Of a stretch of DNA of 64,000 nt, positions 34,560-44,282 are shown in pieces. Below the pieces are notes generated by a model. That model worked only from the letters and a program-made list of their open reading frames with translations. It searched no databases and was not told the origin of the DNA. The translations under genes and the position numbers were made by a program. How positions within the stretch are numbered: the first letter of the stretch is position 1; the number at the start of each line of letters is the position of its first letter. Source of the stretch: Streptomyces longwoodensis (GTDB lineage: Bacteria; Actinomycetota; Actinomycetes; Streptomycetales; Streptomycetaceae); assembly GCF_001514125.1 (NCBI RefSeq), contig NZ_KQ948560.1, forward strand, positions 62,001-126,000, in the 5' to 3' direction.

Positions 34560-36479
34560 TCAGACGAGCCGTACGGGCTTCTCGGGGCGTATGCCGAGGT
34601 CGCTGAGCCAGGCCCGCAGGGGGTCCGGGTCACCGTCCTCCACGAGGCTGAGGACCCTGGGCGTCAAGTCGGTCGCCCGCTCGCCGCCCACCAGCAGGGC
34701 CGGGCCGTCCAGCCAGTCCAGGCCCGGCTGGGCCCCGGCGGTGTCCATCGCCGCGCAGCACACCATCGCGGTGACGTGATCGGCGAGCAGCTCACGCTCG
34801 GTGCGCGGGGGCTGGAGCGGGAACAGGGGCAGCGCGTCGACGTCCCACAGCGCGTCGGGGCCCGCCTGGCCGGAGGGGGACGCGCCGGGCACGGGGGCGG
34901 GGGGCGCGGCGGCTTCCTCACGGGCGAGCTCGGCGCTGAGGCGGGCGGCGAGGGTCGCGGTGCGGGGGGTGTCTTCGTCGGGGTGGAGGTCGGCGTCGAT
35001 GTCGGCGGTGGTGTCGGCGTCGATGCCGGCGTCGGCCTCGGTGTCCGGGGCGGCCGGGTCCAGGGAGGCGGGCTTGGCGTCCGGGGCGACCGAGGCCGGA
35101 GAGGCGGGCTCGGCGTCCGGGGTGGTGCCGGGAGTGCCTGGGCTCGGCGACGTGGCCTGGGTGTCCGCGTCCGCGTCGGGGGGTGTCGTCAGGTGGTCCA
35201 GGACGCGGGAGAGCGTGGGGCCGTTCGGATCGTGGGCCGTGGGGTCCGGTGCCCGGCGCACGCCCAGGGCGTCCAGGACGCGGTGGAGGCGGGCGGCGTC
35301 GGTGCGCCACTTGCGGTCGACGACCTCCTCCGGGTACTCCGACCAGTCCACCGGCGCCCAGTCGGGCCCGCACTCGGCCGGGCCGCCGTGGAAGAGCCGG
35401 GCCGCGAGCAGGGAGGCCGCCTCGTCGACCGTGCCGGGCTCCTCCAGCAGGTCGCAGGCCGGCCGCTCGCCCAGCCGGGAGGCGAACCCCTCGGCCAGCC
35501 GGTCGCGCCGGGACAGCTCGGTGAGGGCCGCGACCACGCCCGCGTCCAGCCGGGAGGGCCAGCGGCCCATCCGCCAGGCGGGCAGCGCCACGCGCGTGAG
35601 GAGCCGGTCCCAGCCGGCGTACGCCAGGCCCACCTGCTCCTGGGCGACGATCCGCACCCCGTAGTCCACCGCCTGCGCACGCTCGGCGGCCGCGGCGGCC
35701 ACGCCCCGCTCCATCTCCGCCGCGTGCTGCCGGCAGCTGCGCAGGAGCAGCCGGGCCACCCAGCCGATCCCGGCGCAGGCCAGGCGGAACGCCGGACATC
35801 GGCCGCGGTCCGCCGCGGTGGCCACCGCGGCGTCAAGACCCCGCACGAAGCGCCGGGCCGCGGCTATGTCGGGGTGCGCCGACGGTCCCGTACCGGCGAC
35901 CACCGGGGCGAGGACCGCACGCAGCTCGCCGACGCGCATCCACCACAGGAACGGGGAGCCGATGACCAGCACGGGTGCGGCCGTACGACGGTGGCGTCCG
36001 CCGGCCGCGCCCGCCAGCTCGTCGCGCTCCTCGTGTGCGGGCGGGCCGTGGGCCGGGTGGGTGCGGTCCTCCAGCCAGCTGTCGCAGTCCGGGGTGAGCG
36101 CTATGGCGGAGGGCGCCGGGACGTCCAGGCGCTCGGCCAGGTCGCGCACCAGCCGGTACAGGTCCGGGGCGGCGTCCTCGGCGATCGGCACCGTCGGGCT
36201 GACGGCCGGGCGGGCCCGGGCGACGACCAGGGCGATGACCCCGGCGGCGAGCAGGACGACCAGGGCGACGGCGCTCACCACCGCGCGGGCGGCGTCCCAG
36301 CCGGGACCGACCAGGTGGTCGCTGGTGCCGCCCGCGACGAGGATCACGGCCGCCGCTGCGGGCAGCAGCGCCACCGCGAGCGCGCGGCCGCGGATGCGCA
36401 GCACGGCGAGCGCCCGGGCGCGCGCGGCCTGCGCGCCCACCTCCGAACCCATCGCGATCCCGGTCACGACCGGCGTCAC
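34560..36479 (-). CDS. membrane protein with a degenerate M48-peptidase-like domain
   Basis: I chose GTG 36479, giving 639 aa; ATG 36452 is also possible. Two membrane helices lie at residues about 30-50 and 60-85. Residues about 100-240 follow the plan of HtpX/M48 proteases: DLYRLVRDLAERLDVPAPSA, then a VLVIGSPFL strand, then GELRAVLAPVVAGT. In active enzymes the last motif is ELxAVLAHELGH, so the HExxH zinc site is missing. The C-terminal 270 residues include a long acidic Pro/Thr/Asp linker and a conserved tail. It is probably a structural or regulatory pseudo-protease. Confidence 0.65.
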   Translation of the reverse strand: MTPVVTGIAMGSEVGAQAARARALAVLRIRGRALAVALLPAAAAVILVAGGTSDHLVGPGWDAARAVVSAVALVVLLAAGVIALVVARARPAVSPTVPIAEDAAPDLYRLVRDLAERLDVPAPSAIALTPDCDSWLEDRTHPAHGPPAHEERDELAGAAGGRHRRTAAPVLVIGSPFLWWMRVGELRAVLAPVVAGTGPSAHPDIAAARRFVRGLDAAVATAADRGRCPAFRLACAGIGWVARLLLRSCRQHAAEMERGVAAAAAERAQAVDYGVRIVAQEQVGLAYAGWDRLLTRVALPAWRMGRWPSRLDAGVVAALTELSRRDRLAEGFASRLGERPACDLLEEPGTVDEAASLLAARLFHGGPAECGPDWAPVDWSEYPEEVVDRKWRTDAARLHRVLDALGVRRAPDPTAHDPNGPTLSRVLDHLTTPPDADADTQATSPSPGTPGTTPDAEPASPASVAPDAKPASLDPAAPDTEADAGIDADTTADIDADLHPDEDTPRTATLAARLSAELAREEAAAPPAPVPGASPSGQAGPDALWDVDALPLFPLQPPRTERELLADHVTAMVCCAAMDTAGAQPGLDWLDGPALLVGGERATDLTPRVLSLVEDGDPDPLRAWLSDLGIRPEKPVRLV

Positions 36480-36707
36480 CCCCTCCCCGCGGTCCTGGCC
36501 CCACCGGCCGTGCCGGTGGCGGCTCTGCTGGTCTTGCTCACTCCCCCACTGTGGCACCCGCCACTGACATCGCAATGCCGGTGGGCCAAGTGCCGGAACG
36601 CTTGCGCGGCACCCTAGTTGGCCCCTCCGCCCCCGTCAGCCGGATGGGACACCGCTCACTCGATGGAATGGCTTTGGGGAAAGGTGGATGACGCAGGGCA
36701 AGGATCA
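36480..36707. other. intergenic region upstream of the M48-like gene
   Basis: No gene is seen. It should contain the promoter of the M48-like gene. The purD terminator begins at 36708. Confidence 0.4.
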
Positions 36708-36737
36708 GGCCCCGGATCGTGAGACGGATCCGGGGCC
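36708..36737 (-). terminator. terminator of purD
   Basis: GGCCCCGGATC (36708-36718) pairs perfectly with GATCCGGGGCC (36727-36737) over an 8-base loop, shortly after the purD stop. Confidence 0.8.
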
Positions 36738-36772
36738 CGAGGGGTTCAGCCGAGTTGTCCTGCGCTCGCGGG

Positions 36773-38026
<1,254 letters not shown>

Positions 38027-38173
38027 GCGCCCAGCGTAACCGGGATGGCGGCGGGGGTTGTGCGGGTGTCCGAGGGGCGGTCCGCGGGGGGCCTGGAGAT
38101 TCCTCCAAGCCGAGCGGCCGGGGGCGGGGGCGGGGCGGGAACGGCAGGGGCGCGGTGCCGCGTCGGCTGCTCG

Positions 38174-40573
38174 CTACTCGTTGGTGTACTCCTCCACCAC
38201 CGTGGCGCCGAGTTCCCGGACGATCAGGTCGTGGCCGGAGAGGGCCGACTCGTTGAGGTCGGGGTCGTCGTCCTCGGGGGTGTCGTCCTCCGGGGCGACC
38301 GGCTCCGGGGCGGAGGGGCGGGACGCGGGGCCGGGCTGCGCCGGGGCCAGGGGTGCGGTCGGGCGGGGGGCGGCCGGGGAGGGCGCGGTGGGGCCGGACG
38401 CGTGCGGGGCCGAGGGGGTGGGGGCGGCGCCGTAGCTTCCCGGGCCGCCGGAGGAGCCGGTGGCACCGGGACCACCTTGAGCGCCGTAGCCGCCGGGAGT
38501 GCCGTAGCCGCCGGGAGCGGTAGCCGGGGCGCCGTAACCCGCCGACGGGCCGCCGAAGCCGCCCGGGGCGGGGGCCGCGCCCCCACCGCCGGAGCCGCCC
38601 GAGGGGTCGACGATCGCGTCGATCTTCCAGTGGACGTTGAACTGCTCGACCAGCGCCTGGCGCAGCACGTCCTCGCTGCCGCTGCCGGAGAAGTTGTCGC
38701 GGGCGCCGGAGTTGACGAAGCCGATCTGGAGGGTGGTGCCGTCGAAGCCGGCCACATGGGCGTTCTGGCTGAGCAGGATCCAGGTGAAGCGGCGGCGGTT
38801 CTTGACCGCTTCGAGGATGTTCGGCCAGAGGGTGCGGGGGTCCAGGCCGCCGGCGGGGGGTGCGTAGGCGGGGGCCTGGGTGGTGGGGGCCGGGGACGAG
38901 GCGGGGGCCGGCTGGGCGGGTGGCCCCGAGGGGGTCGCGGAGGGCGTCGTGGGCGCGGAGGGGGTGGTGCGGGTGCCGGCGTCCGGCTGGGCGGCGCCGG
39001 GGGTGGCTGCCGCGGCGGACGTGGGCCAGCCACCGGGGCGGCGGCCGCTGCCCGCGGCGGTGGGGGTGGGCCAGGCGCCGGGGGCAGGGGCGGCGGACTG
39101 GGGGGCGGGCTGCTGGGCCGCAGGGGCGGGAGTGGGGGTGGGGGTGGGGTCGGCGGCCGGCTGGGGGGTGGGGGCGGGCGTCGGGGCAGGGGCCGTAGCG
39201 GCCGAGGGGGCCGGGGCGGGGACCGGCTCCGACGCAGGCGTGGCCGAGCCGGGCGCGGGCGCTCCTGGTGCCCCTCCCCGTACGGCGGCGCGGGCCGCGG
39301 CGGGGCCGGCGCCGGGCGCCACGGGCGCCGCGGCGGCGCCGGGGGCGTGGGCCTCGGGGCCGGGGACGTAGCCCATGGCGGGCAGGCCGGCCGGCGGGGC
39401 TCCGGCGGAGAAGTTCACGCCGCGCTCGATGCGGTCGAGGCGGGCCATGAGGGACCGCTCGTCGCCGTAGGCGGCGGGGAGCAGGACGCGGGCGCAGATG
39501 AGCTCGAGCTGGAGGCGCGGGGAGGTGGCGCCGCGCATCTCGGTGAGGCCCTCGTTGACGAGGTCGGCGGCGCGGCTGAGCTCGGCGGCGCCGAAGACGT
39601 CGGCCTGGGCCTGCATGCGCTCGATGACGTCGGCGGGGGCGTCGATGAGGCCTTTCTCGGCGGCGTCGGGGACGGCGGCGAGGATGACCAGGTCGCGCAG
39701 GCGCTCCAGCAGGTCGGCGACGAAGCGGCGGGGGTCGTTGCCGCCCTCGATCACGCGGTCGACGACCTCGAAGGCGGCGGCGCCGTCGCCCGTGGCGAAC
39801 GCCTCGACGACGGAGTCGAGGAGAGAGCCGTCGGTGTAGCCGAGGAGGGAGGTGGCCATGGCGTAGGTCACACCCTCGGAGCCGGCTCCGGCGAGGAGCT
39901 GGTCCATGACGGACATGGAGTCACGCACGGACCCGGCGCCGGAGCGCACGACGAGGGGCAGGACGCCTTCCTCGACGGGGATGGCCTCCTTCTGGCAGAC
40001 CTCGCCCAGGTACTCGCGGAGGGTGCCGGGCGGGACGAGCCGGAAGGGGTAGTGGTGGGTCCGGGACCGGATGGTGCCGATGACCTTCTCGGGCTCGGTG
40101 GTGGCGAAGATGAACTTGAGGTGCTCGGGCGGCTCCTCGACGACCTTGAGCAGGGCGTTGAAGCCGGCCGACGTGACCATGTGGGCCTCGTCGATGATGT
40201 AGATCTTGTAACGGCTGCGGGCCGGCCCGAAGAAGGCCTTCTCGCGCAGGTCACGGGCGTCGTCCACGCCACCGTGGGAGGCCGCGTCGATCTCGATGAC
40301 GTCGATGGAGCCGGGCCCGTTGCGCGCGAGGTCGCGACAGGAGTCGCACTCGCCGCACGGGGTGGGGGTGGGGCCCTTCTCGCAGTTCAGGCAGCGGGCG
40401 AGGATGCGGGCGCTGGTCGTCTTGCCGCAGCCGCGCGGACCGCTGAACAGGTACGCGTGATTAACCCGGTTGTTCCGCAGCGCCTGCTGCAACGGGTCGG
40501 TGACATGCTCCTGCCCGATGACCTCGGCGAACGACTCCGGGCGATAGCGGCGGTACAGCGCGAGAGACGACAC
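38174..40573 (-). CDS. dnaX: DNA polymerase III tau/gamma subunit
   Basis: DnaX forms the clamp loader that places the beta clamp on DNA. GTG 40573 gives 799 aa. The AAA+ core (1-240) shows YRPESFAEVIGQEHV, Walker A GPRGCGKTTSAR, four zinc Cys in CLNCEKGP and PCGECDSC, DEAHMVT, and the Arg-finger region SRTHHY. A long Pro/Ala linker (about 410-590) precedes the tau-specific domain and a Gly/Pro-rich acidic end. The sequence before GTG has no Shine-Dalgarno; TAACCT (40581-40586, minus) lies 7 bases upstream, so a leaderless mRNA is possible. Confidence 0.95.
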   Translation of the reverse strand: MSSLALYRRYRPESFAEVIGQEHVTDPLQQALRNNRVNHAYLFSGPRGCGKTTSARILARCLNCEKGPTPTPCGECDSCRDLARNGPGSIDVIEIDAASHGGVDDARDLREKAFFGPARSRYKIYIIDEAHMVTSAGFNALLKVVEEPPEHLKFIFATTEPEKVIGTIRSRTHHYPFRLVPPGTLREYLGEVCQKEAIPVEEGVLPLVVRSGAGSVRDSMSVMDQLLAGAGSEGVTYAMATSLLGYTDGSLLDSVVEAFATGDGAAAFEVVDRVIEGGNDPRRFVADLLERLRDLVILAAVPDAAEKGLIDAPADVIERMQAQADVFGAAELSRAADLVNEGLTEMRGATSPRLQLELICARVLLPAAYGDERSLMARLDRIERGVNFSAGAPPAGLPAMGYVPGPEAHAPGAAAAPVAPGAGPAAARAAVRGGAPGAPAPGSATPASEPVPAPAPSAATAPAPTPAPTPQPAADPTPTPTPAPAAQQPAPQSAAPAPGAWPTPTAAGSGRRPGGWPTSAAAATPGAAQPDAGTRTTPSAPTTPSATPSGPPAQPAPASSPAPTTQAPAYAPPAGGLDPRTLWPNILEAVKNRRRFTWILLSQNAHVAGFDGTTLQIGFVNSGARDNFSGSGSEDVLRQALVEQFNVHWKIDAIVDPSGGSGGGGAAPAPGGFGGPSAGYGAPATAPGGYGTPGGYGAQGGPGATGSSGGPGSYGAAPTPSAPHASGPTAPSPAAPRPTAPLAPAQPGPASRPSAPEPVAPEDDTPEDDDPDLNESALSGHDLIVRELGATVVEEYTNE

Positions 40574-40686
40574 GTGTACGAGGTTAATGGCGCCCACTGA
40601 CAAAGCGGACCGCCCGCGGGAGGCCCTTGGGGGCGGACCGGTGCCGGGCCGGTGCCGGGCCGTGAGCTGGACCGGGGGTGGCCGCG

Positions 40687-40726
40687 GGGCCGCTGGGCCG
40701 CTGGGCCGCCGGGCCGCTGGGCCGCT
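40687..40726. repeat. 8-bp tandem repeat
   Basis: Five consecutive copies of GGGCCGCT (the third reads GGGCCGCC) lie between dnaX and the SRP RNA. It is probably a slippage-prone spacer with no coding role. Confidence 0.8.
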
Positions 40727-40763
40727 GGCGGAACGACCGCGCCCACCGACGCACCAACGCAAG

Positions 40764-40851
40764 CGCCCCCCACGCACCCGCCAGAGCCAACCTACCCTTG
40801 CTGCCTTCCGGCCCTGGGGGAGTTCAGTCAGATAGCGCCGCGTGAGGGGCT
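40764..40851 (-). ncRNA. ffs: small SRP RNA (4.5S)
   Basis: On the minus strand the conserved SRP core CAGGGCCGGAAGGCAGCA is present (about 40795-40815), the hairpin tip that binds Ffh. Outer arms GCCCCTCACGC and GCGTGGGGGGC pair to close a long hairpin of about 88 bases, so the ends are approximate. It guides signal-peptide proteins to the membrane. Its position next to dnaX is the usual one in Streptomyces. Confidence 0.88.
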
Positions 40852-40926
40852 TCGCACAGGTTACCCGATGCCAGGGCCGTTGAACGAGTTCGCGAGCACT
40901 CCTCTCGGTCATGTAATGTTTCCGGC

Positions 40927-41014
40927 GGAGGATTCGCCTAGAGGCCTAGGGCGCACGCTTGGAAAGCGTGTTGGGGGCAACCCCTCACGAGTTCGAATCT
41001 CGTATCCTCCGCCA
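40927..41014 (+). tRNA. tRNA-Ser (anticodon GGA), class II
   Basis: An 85-base tRNA plus encoded CCA runs from GGAGGAT to ATCCTCC, discriminator G. The anticodon loop is TTGGAAA, and a long variable arm (TTGGGGGCAACCCC) marks a serine tRNA. The T-loop is TTCGAAT. A decayed integrase gene begins 80 bases beyond its 3' end, so this gene is a likely integration site. Confidence 0.96.
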
Positions 41015-41035
41015 GTGCCTCACCGGGCACGATGT

Positions 41036-41069
41036 CGAAGGGCCCCACCGCTTGCGGTGGGGCCCTTCG
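41036..41069. terminator. strong terminator between tRNA-Ser and the integrase remnant
   Basis: CGAAGGGCCCCACCGC (41036-41051) pairs perfectly with GCGGTGGGGCCCTTCG (41054-41069). The preceding word ATGTCGA also occurs before the terminator at 45093. Confidence 0.88.
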
Positions 41070-41076
41070 GCGTTGT

Positions 41077-41099
41077 CCGTCTCAGTTTCCGTCTCAGTC
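41077..41099. repeat. 23-bp direct repeat, left copy
   Basis: The 23 bases at 41077-41099 match those at 44184-44206 in 21 positions. The common form is CCGTCTCA, then GTTT or CTTT, then CCGTCTCA. The two copies bracket the accessory island genes except the 234-aa one. Confidence 0.6.
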
Positions 41100-42089
41100 G
41101 AGTTTTTCTGAGCCGGACGGCGACCAGAGCGCGTCACCGACCTGCTGGGCGACCTTGCGCAGCATGACTCCCGTCACATGCATGTACCGGGCGCGCATGC
41201 GGGTTGTTCTCCCTGGCTCCCAGCCCATGAGCGAATCGATCACGACGTCCGGCACACCGAAGATTAAGAGGACGGTCGCAGCGGTGTGACGAGCGTCGTG
41301 CAGACGGCCGTCGCGGACACCGGCATCACGCAGCAGCCGCTTCCAGACGTGGAAGTCGGTGTTCGGGCTCAACGGCCCCCCCGGTCGGTGAGGCGAAGAC
41401 GTACCCCTTGCCCTCCCAGTCCGCGCCGGCCGCGATCTGTTCGCGCTCCTGGGCCTCCTGGTGCTGGCGCGGGATCTTGATCAGCGGATCGGACAGGCCG
41501 ATGGTGCGCCGCCCGGCGCGGGACTTGGTGGACTTGTGCTCGCGACGGATCTGCTCCCGCTCGGGGCAGTAGCCAGCCTTCCGCCCGCACGGTTCGGCAC
41601 CGCAGCCGTGCGCGTACTTGGGGCGTAGCCGGTTCTTGCGGATGCGGACGTATCCCGCGTCGAGGTCGACGTCCTCCCAGTGGAGCCCGAGCGCTTCTCC
41701 CTGCCGCAGGCCGAGCGCCAGGGCGACGACCCAGCGGGCACTGTTGCGCAGCTTGGCCGCTTCGACGAGGAGGCTCTGAACCTCTTCGATCGTGAACGGC
41801 TCGATGTCCGCCTCTTCGAGCCGCGGAGCCTTGGCGATCTCCGCCGCGTTGGTCGGCACATGCCCGCGCCGCACTGCCTCACCGAGGGCGACCCGGATCG
41901 TCCGGTGGACGTGGTGAGCGGTGCCGGCGGAGCTCCCGGACTCCTGCATCCTCCGGTACAAGCGTTCCAGGTGCTCCGGCTCCAGGCGGTCGAGCCTGTG
42001 GGCACCGAGGCCGGGCACCAGGTGCACGCGTACGTCGACCTCGTAGCCGTCGTACGTGTTCTCGGAGACGTACGGCTTGGCGATGTTGG
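41094..42089 (-). pseudogene. tyrosine-family phage integrase, frameshifted and N-truncated
   Basis: The remnant keeps the core-binding region (ENTYDGYEVDVRVHLVPGLG), the first catalytic Arg (ALGLRQGEALGL), HDARHT and the tyrosine in RYMHVT. The reading frame breaks at a run of seven C (41376-41382): the upstream frame ends ...FASPTGG and the C-terminal 92 residues continue in another frame from SPNTDFHVW. Six C would restore one frame. The usual first 60-70 residues are missing and are replaced at 42090 by an inverted-repeat segment. It lies just beyond tRNA-Ser, in the normal place for the integrase of an element inserted there. Confidence 0.85.
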
Positions 42090-42164
42090 AGCTCCCATCC
42101 CGTCCACCATCGACCAAGGCAGAGCTGAGCGGGGTGTGGATCGACGGCGGACGGGATGGGAGCT
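42090..42164. repeat. inverted repeat that replaces the integrase N-terminus
   Basis: AGCTCCCATCCCGTCC (42090-42105) and GGACGGGATGGGAGCT (42149-42164) are perfect inverted copies. Pairing continues imperfectly inward (ACCATCGAC against GTCGATCCAC). The unit could be a tiny MITE-like insertion or a rearrangement scar. Confidence 0.6.
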
Positions 42165-42366
42165 GGGTATGTCGTGAGCCGAGGTGGTGCACCAGATTTC
42201 GGAGCCACCCTGGCGACAAGCCAGACTCGGATAGTCCGCGGGGCACAGGCTGGCCGAGCCCGACTCGACGAGTTAGCAGGTCTCATCGAGGGGTGGCAAC
42301 AAAACCAATGCGGCCCAAACTTTACCTCCACCGGCAAAGCCTGGGCCGCTCCATCATTCCGCTAAT

Positions 42367-42582
42367 TCACTCGGGAATGACGACGCGAATAGCCCGGTAC
42401 TGAAAGCCATCTTGCTCGCCGGATTCCCACTCCAAAGCGACTTTCTGTCCCGCAGTGAGGGAACGGAATCCCGATGCCTCCACTACAGAGAAGTGCGTCC
42501 AGCACCCTCCAGGCGTCTCTCTGGAATCGAGGACTCCCCAGCCCTCATCGTCGTCCCATTCACGAACCATCGCTTCAATCAT
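42367..42582 (-). CDS. divergent cold-shock-domain protein
   Basis: The 71-aa protein resembles a CspA-type OB fold in shortened form: MVREWDDDEGWGVLDS replaces the usual KWFNAEKGFGFI, then GGCWTHFSVVE replaces DVFVHFSAI, and LTAGQKVALEWES matches LxEGQxVxFE. The aromatic RNA-contact residues are only partly kept. Such proteins are common in Streptomyces accessory regions, often singly. It may bind RNA or single-stranded DNA. Start at ATG 42582. It is part of the tRNA-Ser island. Confidence 0.72.
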   Translation of the reverse strand: MIEAMVREWDDDEGWGVLDSRETPGGCWTHFSVVEASGFRSLTAGQKVALEWESGEQDGFQYRAIRVVIPE

Positions 42583-42606
42583 GAGCGAAGCGTAGCCCGT
42601 TGCGCG

Positions 42607-43059
42607 TCAGACGAGAGTGACGACGAACGGGAAATCGAGGTCGATGGTCCGGGTTCCTCGCCCGATGGGGAAGGTTTCGTGCACCTTCAGATCCCATTTG
42701 CAGGACGTCATGTGGGTACCCAGCGACGCGGAGGCATGCACGAAGTACCGCGGAGAGACGCCCGGGTGACTGTCGTGCGCGACGCTACGACCGTTGCAGT
42801 AGAGGTCTGCCCTCTCGGTCATCGGGCCCGTGGCCGGCGCGGCCGTAGCCGTGCTGAGCTGCCACCCCCACTGGAGTTTATTACCACTGTACTTTATCTG
42901 CGCGCTGAAATTTCCCCTGGGGTCGTTGCCGTTGTACGACGGGTGCTGAGGAGTGAAGGCGTGCTCCCCTGCGGCAGAGGACGGGATGACAGACACTCCC
43001 GTAGCACATGCCGATATCGCGGCCAGAACAACAGCCCGCTTCGCGTGACGCGAAAACAT
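42607..43059 (-). CDS. small secreted protein of unknown function
   Basis: ATG 43059 has GAGG upstream and gives 150 aa. The N-terminus is a classical Sec signal (basic start, then VVLAAISACATGVSVIPSSAA) with cleavage expected near residue 30. The mature part is rich in Ser, Thr, Asn and aromatics, with two Cys (DLYCNG and TSCKWD) that could form one disulfide. I recognise no domain. Base composition is less GC-rich than the core genes, in line with acquisition by transfer. Confidence 0.7.
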   Translation of the reverse strand: MFSRHAKRAVVLAAISACATGVSVIPSSAAGEHAFTPQHPSYNGNDPRGNFSAQIKYSGNKLQWGWQLSTATAAPATGPMTERADLYCNGRSVAHDSHPGVSPRYFVHASASLGTHMTSCKWDLKVHETFPIGRGTRTIDLDFPFVVTLV

Positions 43060-43641
43060 GGTGAACCTCTTTCAGGTCGGTGGGTTCACCAGCGAAGCTA
43101 TGTGATCAGCGAGGTGCACCTCAACGAAAATCCAGCAAAGATCAAGCAAAAGGGCCAGGGGTAACCTGGTTGGGAATTAGACAAAAAAGGGGCCGAAAAG
43201 CTGCGCGAGTCGAGTGGCGCTCTTCAGTTCTCTACATGTAATGGGAACTCTGCCATTGAGTTGCCGAGACGATCCGCATCCTGACTGACGGCGTACGACG
43301 TGGCTGGACGTAGACGCCAACGCCCGAATATAAGTTGAGAAATTAACGAGCTACGCCGCCTGCCTTCCGACCGGCGGGAGAGTCACGGGAAACGGCGGGC
43401 AGCAACCCGCGAAGCGGTCGGGCGTGGCCAGCGCTCCTGTCCAGATGAGCCACTGCTAACACCGTGGTCGACGGCATTGGTAGCTTGGTTATGGACAGTG
43501 GGGGTACAGCGAGGCACACGCGTGCGTGGTCGGTCGGCGCCCCAGCGTCGTGGCTGACGTCGCTGCCACGAGGTTTTCAGGCTCGGGGACGGTCACGCTC
43601 GGCCGGGCTCATAGCCCGCCCGTGGCGGCTGTCTTGGCCCT
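43060..43641. other. 582-base intergenic region in the island
   Basis: Short open frames are present on the plus strand (43464-43720), but they have no ribosome site and poor codon bias. The first half is comparatively AT-rich (AAAAAAGG near 43183, AATTAACG near 43341). I see no RNA gene. It may hold promoters or remains of deleted genes. Confidence 0.45.
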
Positions 43642-44142
43642 TCAGTCCAACCAGACGAGCACTGCGTCGTCCATCCCAGCAGCAGCTTCGAAGAACTGGG
43701 TGAGGCCGTCGTACCACTGACGCCCCCACTCCAGTGCGTCGGGCTCGGTCCATCCAAGGGGGTACACCTCGGCGCTGGTCAGTTCAGCGGGATCCACACC
43801 GTTGATGAGCTGCGTATAGGCGGTGGCCCGTAGGGCCTTTGCCGCGAGTCGTACCCGCTCAGGCCGCAGGTACCTCGGAGGCCCGTACCCCCAGTCCTCG
43901 TCCTCGGCGAACGGCTCCTCACCGTGGATCACGTTCACGGGGAACTCGGCACGCGCCAGCAGGAAGCGGAGCATGTCCCAAGCTTTGTAAGTACTGAAGT
44001 GACGCGTCTCGGCCGGCGCAGTCTCAGACTCCTCCTCGGCGTCCTGGACCTCCTGCACGAAGTCCAACGCCCAGTCGGGATCGTGGACCGCTTGGTCAAG
44101 CTCAGCAGCCGTGACACGCAGGTACTCACCGATCATGCTCAT
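43642..44142 (-). CDS. DUF1877 (YfbM-like) protein
   Basis: This 166-aa protein fits the DUF1877 family: MSMIGEYLRVTAAELDQ at the start, STYKAWDMLRFLL, GYGPPRYLRPERVRLAAKAL, EVYPLGW, and a final FEAAAGMDDAVLVWLD. The family is soluble and of unknown function; its members often sit among immunity or contact-toxin genes. No ribosome site is visible, and TAGTCT (44149-44154, minus) lies 6 bases before the ATG, so it may be leaderless. It is inside the tRNA-Ser island. Confidence 0.85.
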   Translation of the reverse strand: MSMIGEYLRVTAAELDQAVHDPDWALDFVQEVQDAEEESETAPAETRHFSTYKAWDMLRFLLARAEFPVNVIHGEEPFAEDEDWGYGPPRYLRPERVRLAAKALRATAYTQLINGVDPAELTSAEVYPLGWTEPDALEWGRQWYDGLTQFFEAAAGMDDAVLVWLD

Positions 44143-44183
44143 GGCCGGAGACTAGGCGAGGCGACTGACAATGGCCCTGGCGA

Positions 44184-44206
44184 CCGTCTCACTTTCCGTC
44201 TCATTC
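44184..44206. repeat. 23-bp direct repeat, right copy
   Basis: This segment matches 41077-41099 at 21 of 23 positions, same orientation. It could be the far end of a former element at tRNA-Ser. Confidence 0.55.
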
Positions 44207-44282
44207 AGCATCGTTCAACCGGGACCCGGAGCCGCGCCTGAACCAGCACTCGGCCGCCCATGGTCCGGCCGACGAGCGGCCT

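Noticed and set aside
42156..42365. A 69-codon plus-strand frame near the integrase remnant
   Set aside because: The start lies in the inverted repeat, there is no ribosome site and the sequence matches nothing I know; it may be a fragment of something lost.
43464..43720. Small plus-strand frames beside the DUF1877 gene
   Set aside because: They overlap the DUF1877 3' end and lack start signals and codon bias.
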